Shown here: positions 1 through 6,903 of the stretch, one piece after another
Layout of the letters: each line of letters starts with the position of its first letter
How positions within the stretch are numbered: position 1 is the first letter of the stretch
DNA from: Proteiniclasticum sp043951855
GTDB taxonomy: Bacteria; Bacillota; Clostridia; Clostridiales; Clostridiaceae
Direction of reading: 5' to 3'
Length of the DNA: 38,111 nucleotides
Assembly: GCF_043951855.1 (NCBI RefSeq)
Contig: NZ_JBINJW010000026.1
Location: 1 to 38,111 of the forward strand
The notes under the pieces: generated by a model
Database searches by the model: none
The model's input: the letters and a program-made list of their open reading frames with translations, nothing else
Told to the model about the DNA's origin: nothing
Position numbers and translations under genes: made by a program

Positions 1-31
1 GAAAGAGTAAACTGAAAACAGTCTCTCTTTC
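1..31 (-). terminator. Possible hairpin after murB, cut by the window edge
   Basis: GAAAGAG at 1-7 pairs with CTCTTTC at 25-31, and a smaller ACTG/CAGT stem forms inside it. It lies about 30 bases past the murB stop on the minus strand. Any following T-run would be outside the window, so a terminator is only suggested. Confidence 0.3.
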
Positions 32-61
32 CATTTCATGTAAAATATAATGCCCTTCGGA

Positions 62-976
62 TTAATCTTCTCCGACAATCAGAACTTCCGTGCAGAGCTC
101 CACATCGAATTTATCCATTACTGTGGACTGGATATAGCTGATGAGATTCAGCACATCCCTAGCTTCGGCATGGTCCTTGTTGATGACAAATCCGCTGTGC
201 TTCTCGGAAACCTGTGCACCACCGATCTGATAGCCTTTAAGGCCCGCATCCTGGATCAGCTTTCCCGCATAATGTCCAGTAGGTCTCTTGAAGGTGCTTC
301 CAGCGGAAGGAAATTCCAGTGGCTGCCTGTCTTCTCTTCTATGGGTGAGATCATCCACTTTGGCTTTGATTTCATCCTTGTTTCCATCTTCCAGTACGAT
401 TTTCGCATCCAGAACCACATATCCGTTGGTTTTCACAGCCGATGTTCTGTACCCCAGTTCAAGCTCATCCCTCTTTAATGTGAGCACCTTAAGGTCCGGC
501 GTCATGACACGAACACTATCCAGGACAAAAGACATTTCCCCATCATAGGCCCCTGCATTCATGAATACAGCTCCGCCTAAGGTACCTGGAATACCGCATG
601 CGAACTCAAATCCGCTGAGTCCATTCTCATAGGCAGTCTCTGAAATATCTTCAAGAAGTGCACCGCACTCTGCAGTGATGATTTCTCCCTCTACCGAGAT
701 CTTTTTGATCATTTCCGTCTTTATGACAATTCCCCTGATTCCACCGTCTTTTACAAGCAGGTTGGACCCATTCCCGATGAGAAAAGCGGGGATGTTGTTT
801 TTTCTGACATAATGGATCACCTTGATCAGTTTTTCCACTGATTCGGGAATCACCAGAATATCTGCAGTACCGCCGATTTCAAACCAGGTGTGGTTCTTCA
901 TAGGTTCGTCCAGCAGAATTTCCTCCTTCTTGAGGAATGATGCCAATTCTTCATAGGCATTCAAATATCTATTCAT
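62..976 (-). CDS. murB: UDP-N-acetylenolpyruvoylglucosamine reductase MurB
   Basis: MurB is the FAD enzyme that uses NADPH to reduce UDP-GlcNAc-enolpyruvate to UDP-MurNAc, the second committed step of peptidoglycan precursor synthesis in the cytoplasm. The 304-residue length is usual for the short Bacillus-like type. Visible motifs are the FAD-binding stretch around residues 66-85 (IGNGSNLLV), GIPGTLGGAVFMNAG at 128-142, the YRTSA arginine (R177), the proton-donor serine in SAGSTFKRP (S227) and the C-terminal catalytic glutamate (E297). A TTG start at 982 is also open, but AAGGAG sits only 2 bases before it and 8 bases before ATG 976, so 976 is preferred. It is a single gene downstream of a 240-base gap, with a TATAAT at 1011-1016 as likely -10. 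Confidence 0.96.
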   Translation of the reverse strand: MNRYLNAYEELASFLKKEEILLDEPMKNHTWFEIGGTADILVIPESVEKLIKVIHYVRKNNIPAFLIGNGSNLLVKDGGIRGIVIKTEMIKKISVEGEIITAECGALLEDISETAYENGLSGFEFACGIPGTLGGAVFMNAGAYDGEMSFVLDSVRVMTPDLKVLTLKRDELELGYRTSAVKTNGYVVLDAKIVLEDGNKDEIKAKVDDLTHRREDRQPLEFPSAGSTFKRPTGHYAGKLIQDAGLKGYQIGGAQVSEKHSGFVINKDHAEARDVLNLISYIQSTVMDKFDVELCTEVLIVGED

Positions 977-1010
977 TCTCAATGCTCCTTAAACTTAATT
1001 CCATCTATGC

Positions 1011-1016
1011 ATTATA
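1011..1016 (-). promoter_or_regulatory. Likely -10 box for murB
   Basis: A perfect TATAAT on the minus strand lies 35 bases upstream of the murB start. The matching -35 region (TTTATT at 17 bases) is poor, so the element is a modest call. The rest of the gap 983-1223 is AT-rich with no gene that I can see. Confidence 0.35.
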
Positions 1017-1223
1017 CACAATAGGACGAAATAAATAAATAGGCATTATGTGAAAGTCTTGCTGAAGATTATCCTTAGCCCCACAATATCTGCAAATTTA
1101 TCCTTATATTTATTATAATACATGATTTTATCAGAATGGTTAAGGAAAGATTACTGATTTCCTAACAGAATCCTTCAGAATCGGGGTTTACTCACCTGAA
1201 TACAGCCCCGTTTCCCATGAACA

Positions 1224-1571
1224 TCAGTTGCTGGTTTCAGAATAAATGAATCGGCTTCCGTTTTCTATGATCTCGCCAAACCCTTCCAGATACACCAGCA
1301 CATCTCCATCTATGAGAAACGTGTAGCTCTCCTCCGGCCCGGCTCGAAGAATCAGCCTGTCCCCTTCCACTTCATAAGATCCCATAGGCCGATAGGACAG
1401 TGCCAGGCCTCGACTGAACTGAAAGCCACCTTCTTCAAGAAACACATAGGTGAAAAGCTCAGGGTTTCCATCAAGATGATAGGTTCCCATCTTCACTTCA
1501 GACTTCCCCATGCATCCAGTTATAGAAACAGCCAGCATCATAACAAGTACGATCAATATCAATTTCTTCAT
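1224..1571 (-). CDS. Small predicted lipoprotein, family unknown
   Basis: This is a 115-residue protein with a type II signal peptide: a KK start, a hydrophobic core at residues 4-16 and a lipobox ITGC ending at Cys20. It should therefore be lipid-anchored on the outside of the membrane. The rest (residues 25-115) is short beta-rich sequence with several aromatic and glycine residues, compatible with a small beta-barrel. I do not recognise the family. AAAGGAAG precedes the ATG at a good distance. It sits 48 bases downstream of uvrC on the same strand and may be read through from that operon. A weak CGGGG/CCCCG hairpin at 1182-1210 follows it without a clear T-run. Confidence 0.8.
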   Translation of the reverse strand: MKKLILIVLVMMLAVSITGCMGKSEVKMGTYHLDGNPELFTYVFLEEGGFQFSRGLALSYRPMGSYEVEGDRLILRAGPEESYTFLIDGDVLVYLEGFGEIIENGSRFIYSETSN

Positions 1572-1619
1572 GATTCAATCTTCCTTTCTATGTATCAGTG
1601 GTAACCATGCAGCCGCAGC

Positions 1620-3536
1620 CTACAGATTCTCATCCTGGTGGCGGTCTTCCTGCCTGGACTTCTTGTCCTCCTCACCATTCCCATGGAAATAGGCATGAAT
1701 GCTTTCCGCCGTCTGTCTGTCGATGGACGGCGTTTCCTGAAGCATTTCCACAGTAGCTTCACGGATGGCATCGATGGAGCCGAACTTCAGCATCAGATTC
1801 TTTCTTCTGGTGGCACCGACTCTTGGAATGTCCTCCAGTATGGAATGCAGCGTCCTCTTGTCTCTTAAGGTTCTATGATAGGTGATGGCAAAGCGATGCA
1901 CCTCGTCCTGAATCTTCGTCAGGAGATTTCTCGCTTCCTTCATATCCCTTAGTCCATACTCTCTGTTGATGTAGATGATGCCTCGCGTGCGGTGATAGTC
2001 ATCCTTCACAAGCCCCATGACCGGAATCTCGATATCCAGTTCCCTGAGTACTTCAAGGGCGATGTTCACCTGTCCTTTTCCCCCATCCATGATGATGAGG
2101 TCCGGGAAGATTGAGAATTTTCCACCGGTGTAATCCAGCTTTCTTTCCTGGATTTCTCTGACTTCACTTAGCCCTCTCTGGAATCGTCTGGTGAGAATCT
2201 CTCGCATGGAGTCATAATCATTGGCACCTTTGACGGTTCTGATCTTGAATCTTCTGTAGTCGCTTCGCTTGAACTTGTTCTTTTCATAGACTACCATGGT
2301 CCCAACAGAATCCACGCCCTGAATATTGGAAATATCAAAGGCTTCGATTCTTTCCGGCAGATCCTCCAGTTCGAGCGTCGATGCCAGCTGACTTAAAGCA
2401 AGACTGCTGGTTTCATACTCGCTGAGAATCTTCTGCTTGAACTGATCGATGGTGGCTTTGGCATTGCTCTCCGCCAGGCCCAGCATATTGAGCTTATCTC
2501 CTCTTTTGGGCGTATGTAGACCTACATTCTTTCCTCTTCGCATGGTGAGCCAGTCCACAAGGACCTGGTCATTCACTTCCGCTCTGCTGTAGATGGTCTT
2601 GGGCACAAAGGCTGTACCGCTGTAATAGCTCTTGATGAAGTCCGTCAGAATCTTCTCCTCTTCTTCCTTCGCAAAGCCTTTGAGAATGTAATGCTCTCTT
2701 CCTGTTAGTTTTCCGTCTCTCACGTTGAAGACCTGAACGGATACATCCTCCTCATCCTTATGGATGCCGATGTAGTCCTCATCATCCAGTCTTCTGGTGA
2801 ATACCTTCTGCTTCTGAAGCGTCTTGTCGATGGCGAAGAGCTTATCTCTCAGATGCGCCGCCCGTTCAAAGTCCAGGGCTTCCGATGCTTCGAGCATCTC
2901 TTCCTTCAGAGATTTTCTGATCTTCACATCCCTTCCTTCCAGAAGGTTTATGATGTCCTCGATCATGAGCCCGTAATCCGCTTTGGAGATATATCCCGCA
3001 CAGGGTGCCTTGCAGAGTCCCAGATGATAATTGAGACAGGGTTTTGTGGGCTCACCAAGCTCCAGAATCACTCTTCTGCAGGTTCGGATGGGATAGATCT
3101 TCTTGATGGTGTCCAGGGTCTCATGGACCGCATTCACGTCAGTGTAGGGACCGAAATATCTGTTTCCGTCCCTGGCATAGGTTCTCGTCATATAGACTCT
3201 CGGGAAGTCCTCGTTGGTGGTGATCTTGATGAACGGAAAATGCTTGTCATCTTTCAGCAGCACATTGTATCTGGGGCTGTGCTTCTTGATGAGATTCATC
3301 TCGAGAATCAGCGCTTCCATTTCACTGTCCGTGATGATGTACTCGAATTCCGCCACCTTGCTGACCATGACCCTGGTCTTCTCCGAGTGGTTTTTCGTAT
3401 TCTGGAAGTAGGACTTCACTCTTTTTTTCAGATTCTTGGCTTTACCTACATAGATAATTTCACCCAAGCTGTTTTTCATCAGATATACACCCGGATTATC
3501 CGGAAGTATACTGAGCTGATATTCTAAATCAAACAC
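1620..3536 (-). CDS. uvrC: Excinuclease ABC subunit C, UvrC
   Basis: UvrC makes both incisions flanking a bulky DNA lesion after UvrA and UvrB have located it. The 638-residue protein has the GIY-YIG nuclease at the N terminus (GVY 16-18, YVG 29-31). Four cysteines (C153, C167, C175, C179) match the cluster-binding cysteines described for UvrC. They are followed by a UVR motif for UvrB contact at about 206-241, the RNase H-like nuclease (AFDISNIQG and IIMDGGKGQ aspartates) and helix-hairpin-helix sequence near the C terminus. The start is GTG at 3536, six bases after AGGTGAT. The pbpA stop lies four bases upstream, so uvrC is the last gene of an fha-rodA-pbpA-uvrC operon rather than being with uvrBA. 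Confidence 0.97.
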   Translation of the reverse strand: MFDLEYQLSILPDNPGVYLMKNSLGEIIYVGKAKNLKKRVKSYFQNTKNHSEKTRVMVSKVAEFEYIITDSEMEALILEMNLIKKHSPRYNVLLKDDKHFPFIKITTNEDFPRVYMTRTYARDGNRYFGPYTDVNAVHETLDTIKKIYPIRTCRRVILELGEPTKPCLNYHLGLCKAPCAGYISKADYGLMIEDIINLLEGRDVKIRKSLKEEMLEASEALDFERAAHLRDKLFAIDKTLQKQKVFTRRLDDEDYIGIHKDEEDVSVQVFNVRDGKLTGREHYILKGFAKEEEEKILTDFIKSYYSGTAFVPKTIYSRAEVNDQVLVDWLTMRRGKNVGLHTPKRGDKLNMLGLAESNAKATIDQFKQKILSEYETSSLALSQLASTLELEDLPERIEAFDISNIQGVDSVGTMVVYEKNKFKRSDYRRFKIRTVKGANDYDSMREILTRRFQRGLSEVREIQERKLDYTGGKFSIFPDLIIMDGGKGQVNIALEVLRELDIEIPVMGLVKDDYHRTRGIIYINREYGLRDMKEARNLLTKIQDEVHRFAITYHRTLRDKRTLHSILEDIPRVGATRRKNLMLKFGSIDAIREATVEMLQETPSIDRQTAESIHAYFHGNGEEDKKSRQEDRHQDENL

Positions 3537-3540
3537 TCTA

Positions 3541-5037
3541 TCACCTGTTCTCCGTGTACCATTTCATCAGTTCTCCTGCAATGGATGCCGCTTTTCCGCT
3601 GCCAGATCCGCCATCCAGAACGATGACCGCTATGGCGATTTCCGGATCCTCAAAAGGAGCATACCCTGTAAACCAGGAATTCTCCACATCGATGTATTCA
3701 CCGCTGGTCATCTGGAATCTGCCCTGGGCAGTTCCCGTCTTTCCGCCTCCGCGAATGGAGGAGATGACTCTCATATTATCAGATTTCGAAGCATCCACAT
3801 TGTTCTTCATATACGCTTTCACTGTCTGCGCTGTATCCACATCTGCCACTGTATTATAGAGGACAGGCTCAAATCTTTCCTTGGTGGTTCCGTCATATTT
3901 CAGAACGGAATTCACAAGTCTTGGCTTCATGAGCATGCCGTCATTGGCGATGGCTGCAGTGACCATGGCCATCTGCAGCGGATTCGCCTGGACATCTCCC
4001 TGGCCTATTCCCGTCAGGGCAAGCAGTCCGTCATCATTTTTCCCGTAGGCTGTATAGGAGCCGCTGACGAAATTGACCCCTGTCACATCCAGGCTCTCAT
4101 TGAACCCGAATCTTTCAGCCACCTCTTTCATCTTATCTCCGCCCAGTTCAATGGCAAGTCCGCCGAAAACCACATTGGAGGATACTTCAAAAGCCTTCTG
4201 GAGGCTGATGTCTCCATATCTGTTGTCATTTACATTGGGGATCCCATTTCCCGCATTCACTTCCAGAAAACCATCGTCCTCGAAAATCCGGTCTTCCACG
4301 CCTTCAAGATCCTCCAGAGCTGCAAGCAGCGTGATGATCTTGAAGGTGGAACCGGGTGCATAGGTTCCTCTGGAGGCACGGTTCACGAATACGCCCTCAT
4401 CATAGCCTTTTTCGTTGAGCTCTGCATAGAGTTCTTCCAGTCTGTTGGGATCATAGCTGGGCCGGTTGACCATGGCCAGAATCTCTCCTGTCTTCGGATT
4501 CAGCGCCACCACAGAACCTGAGGATCCCAGTTCATCTCCAAGAAGTTCATAGGCTTTTCTCTGAAGCTGGGCATCCAGCGTCGTCACCACATTGTTTCCC
4601 AGCTTCGTTCTGTTGATGATGGAGCCGGGGTCTCTGAACACTTCAAAAAAATTGTCTCTGGTTATGTTGATTTCATATTCATCCGTCACCAGGGTTCTGT
4701 CCATATAACTCTCAAGACTTGTCACTGTGGATTTGGTCACATAACCCAAAGTCTGCGCAAAGGCGGCACCCCCCTGATAGATTCTTTTCTGACTGCCATT
4801 GTCCTGTCTTTCGCTGTAGGACAGAACCGTTCCGTTTCTGTCATAGAGGGTGCCTCTCAGCACTCTGTTTCTTTCCACAGCACTTCTCACATTACCAGGC
4901 TTCGCTGCGATTTCCTCCGCCATAGTGGCCTGGAAATAGAGCATGTACCCCATGATGCCCATGAACAGGAGCAGAATCACTCCGGAGATGATTTTAATGT
5001 TTTTGTTCAATGTTTTTTTTCTTACTTCATCACGCAT
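3541..5037 (-). CDS. pbpA: Class B penicillin-binding protein, PbpA type
   Basis: This D,D-transpeptidase cross-links peptidoglycan and should partner with the RodA/FtsW glycosyltransferase encoded just upstream. The 498-residue protein has a short cytoplasmic tail, one membrane segment at about 15-35, a small dimerisation region and a transpeptidase domain. All three active-site motifs are intact: STFK (S230, K233), SSN (286-288) and KTG (433-435, in GGKTGTAQ). The short N-terminal module resembles actinobacterial PbpA more than full-size SpoVD/FtsI proteins. The rodA stop is three bases upstream, implying tight co-expression. The symbol is by family similarity; the exact role (elongation, division or sporulation) cannot be told from sequence. 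Confidence 0.92.
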   Translation of the reverse strand: MRDEVRKKTLNKNIKIISGVILLLFMGIMGYMLYFQATMAEEIAAKPGNVRSAVERNRVLRGTLYDRNGTVLSYSERQDNGSQKRIYQGGAAFAQTLGYVTKSTVTSLESYMDRTLVTDEYEINITRDNFFEVFRDPGSIINRTKLGNNVVTTLDAQLQRKAYELLGDELGSSGSVVALNPKTGEILAMVNRPSYDPNRLEELYAELNEKGYDEGVFVNRASRGTYAPGSTFKIITLLAALEDLEGVEDRIFEDDGFLEVNAGNGIPNVNDNRYGDISLQKAFEVSSNVVFGGLAIELGGDKMKEVAERFGFNESLDVTGVNFVSGSYTAYGKNDDGLLALTGIGQGDVQANPLQMAMVTAAIANDGMLMKPRLVNSVLKYDGTTKERFEPVLYNTVADVDTAQTVKAYMKNNVDASKSDNMRVISSIRGGGKTGTAQGRFQMTSGEYIDVENSWFTGYAPFEDPEIAIAVIVLDGGSGSGKAASIAGELMKWYTENR

Positions 5038-5040
5038 AAT

Positions 5041-6234
5041 CTAAGCCTCCTCCGAAATCTTCTGTATGATACCCAGACTGAAGAAAACCGTCAGCATGGA
5101 AGTACCACCATAACTGATCAGTGGAAGTGTGATTCCTGTCAGAGGAATCATGTTGAGCACACCTCCGATGATGACAATGACCTGCATGGCAATCATCACG
5201 GAAAAACCTACCGCCAGGAGGGATGTGAAGGTCGATCTGGCCTTCAGGGCACTTCTGATGTTTCTGTAGAACAGAAGGAAGTAGATGATGAGAATGCCGA
5301 AGGAAAAGATCATCCCCAGTTCCTCCACGATGACCGCAAAGATATAATCTGACTCTCTCACCGGGATGTATTCCGGTGAACCGTTGCCAAGGCCCTGACC
5401 GAATAGACCTCCTGACGCCATGGCATAGAGTCCCTGAACAATCTGGTAACTTTCGTTGGCCGCATATTCCCAGGGTTTCAGCCAGATCATCACTCTTCTT
5501 CTGATGTGCGGAAAGAGCGCATAGCTCATGAGTGCACCCACAGCGCCCACCCCGAAGGATGCCAGCAGATATTTCAGTTTCGATGTCGCCGCAAAAATCA
5601 TGGCGATGGCAATGAAGGCGAAAATCATGGCGGAACCGAGATCTCTCTGAAGCACCATGAATCCGATGGAAACCATCACGATGATGCCAGGCTCAATAAG
5701 AGACTTCAGTGTGGAAAAGTTCTTCAGGCTGCTTGCCAGATAGAAAACAAAGAAGATCTTTCCGAACTCTGAAGGCTGGAAGGAGATGAATCCGAGATCC
5801 ACCCAGTTCTTCGCTCCGAATCTGGTCTCACCGATGAAGGTCGCCATGGCCATGAAGACCACCGTACCCACCAGATAAAGATATTTCAGTTTCGCAAAAC
5901 GCTTCAGATCCGGAAGGATGATTACCAGAGCGATATACACACTCATGCCGATGATGAACCACAGAACCTGCTTGATGGCGATATCCGGATTCAGTCTGTA
6001 CAGCACAGCAATACCGATGACCGGCAGGACGGATATGAAGGTCACAAGGAATTTATCTCCGTTGGAAAAGAACTTGTTCACCACGAAATGGGCATAGGCA
6101 ATAAGCACGCACATGACCGCAGCCATGATCAGTGCCCCCACATCGAATACAGGCTGAAACACCGCAATATTGAAAAACATGGCAAAGGTCAGTAGAAATA
6201 TTGGGATGAGCATTCTGATTTTTGCATCTTTCAT
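5041..6234 (-). CDS. rodA: RodA/FtsW/SpoVE-family peptidoglycan glycosyltransferase
   Basis: SEDS proteins polymerise glycan strands from lipid II in the membrane, paired with a class B PBP. The 397-residue protein is almost entirely hydrophobic, with about ten membrane segments. It carries family signatures: FQPSEFGKI, QRDLGSA, the long extracellular loop with GLFGQGLGNGSPEYIPV and DYIFAVIVEELG, and LPLISYGGTS near the C terminus. It lies between the FHA gene (9 bases upstream) and pbpA (3 bases downstream), which matches the fhaB-rodA-pbpA order of Actinobacteria. RodA versus FtsW cannot be decided from sequence; the PbpA neighbour favours the rodA label. Confidence 0.92.
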   Translation of the reverse strand: MKDAKIRMLIPIFLLTFAMFFNIAVFQPVFDVGALIMAAVMCVLIAYAHFVVNKFFSNGDKFLVTFISVLPVIGIAVLYRLNPDIAIKQVLWFIIGMSVYIALVIILPDLKRFAKLKYLYLVGTVVFMAMATFIGETRFGAKNWVDLGFISFQPSEFGKIFFVFYLASSLKNFSTLKSLIEPGIIVMVSIGFMVLQRDLGSAMIFAFIAIAMIFAATSKLKYLLASFGVGAVGALMSYALFPHIRRRVMIWLKPWEYAANESYQIVQGLYAMASGGLFGQGLGNGSPEYIPVRESDYIFAVIVEELGMIFSFGILIIYFLLFYRNIRSALKARSTFTSLLAVGFSVMIAMQVIVIIGGVLNMIPLTGITLPLISYGGTSMLTVFFSLGIIQKISEEA

Positions 6235-6243
6235 GATATTCTC

Positions 6244-6675
6244 CTATGACACTTTCACTTTGAGCTTCAGGTTTCCCACTCGGATCATGTCGTCTTTCTT
6301 CAAGTACGTTTTCATCTCCAGTTTGTCTCCGTTCAGAAGGGTTCCGTTGGTGGACTTATTGTCTTCTATGACATATCGCCCTTCATGAGGAAAGATTCTG
6401 AAGTGATACCCGGAAGCATAGGGGTCTGTCAGTACAACCGTATTGTCGTTTTTTCTGCCGAAAGTCGCTTCTTCAGAAATGGTCATGGTTGCCCCCTTTC
6501 TGAGATTCTTGTTTTCACCGATTTCAAGCACCGTCAGTTTCAGGATATTCTCCCTTTCTTCCGACGGTCCATTCATGTCTTTGGACATGAGAATCAGTGA
6601 ACGGATGATGATGAAAAATAATATGATAACGAAAAAGCCTGTAAAAGCTAGACTGATGATACGCTGAATATCCAT
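6244..6675 (-). CDS. Membrane-anchored FHA-domain protein
   Basis: This 143-residue protein has one N-terminal membrane segment (about 6-29) and a cytoplasmic FHA domain (about 50-140). FHA domains bind phosphothreonine peptides, and the key elements are present: GR at 73-74, SGYH at 88-91 and STNG at 108-111. It heads an operon with rodA and pbpA. By analogy with actinobacterial FhaB it may link Ser/Thr kinase signalling to the cell-wall machinery, but no kinase or phosphatase gene is present in this window. The ATG is preceded by GGGAGGAA at proper spacing. Confidence 0.9.
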   Translation of the reverse strand: MDIQRIISLAFTGFFVIILFFIIIRSLILMSKDMNGPSEERENILKLTVLEIGENKNLRKGATMTISEEATFGRKNDNTVVLTDPYASGYHFRIFPHEGRYVIEDNKSTNGTLLNGDKLEMKTYLKKDDMIRVGNLKLKVKVS

Positions 6676-6776
6676 AAATTCCTCCCATACAATTAGATTG
6701 ATACCATTCTACCCTGAAAAGATTAATATTATTTGAATTCCATCTTAATCTGTCGATGATGCCCTGTTTCTATGTA

Positions 6777-6790
6777 CTGATTATAATCAG
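6777..6790. promoter_or_regulatory. 14-bp perfect palindrome in the fha-rodA-pbpA leader
   Basis: CTGATTATAATCAG reads the same on both strands and contains a TATAAT about 105 bases upstream of the FHA gene. It could be a -10 box inside an operator. No good -35 hexamer is seen at 16-18 bases. The rest of the 228-base gap holds a looser inverted repeat at 6720-6751 (AGATTAA/TTAATCT). Confidence 0.3.
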
Positions 6791-6855
6791 CCTATTTCTA
6801 TAATTCTATACCAAAAAAACCATAACACCAAAAGAATGCCCTCCATCATGGCAAA

Positions 6856-6896
6856 GCTCCGCTCTGATCTACCTATGTCGCAGACCCCAGCGGAGC
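6856..6896 (-). terminator. Hairpin terminator after uvrA
   Basis: GCTCCGCT (6856-6863) and AGCGGAGC (6889-6896) form an 8-bp GC-rich stem a few bases past the uvrA stop. Only a short T-run (TTT) follows on the minus strand, so it may be a weak terminator. Confidence 0.5.
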
Positions 6897-6903
6897 GTAT
6901 TCC

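Noticed and set aside
1182..1210. CGGGG/CCCCG hairpin after the lipoprotein gene
   Set aside because: The stem is only five bases with a 19-base loop and has no T-run, so it is too weak to list as a terminator.
2760..3527. 255-codon plus-strand open frame opposite uvrC
   Set aside because: It lies entirely antisense to conserved UvrC sequence, resembles no family and lacks a ribosome site.
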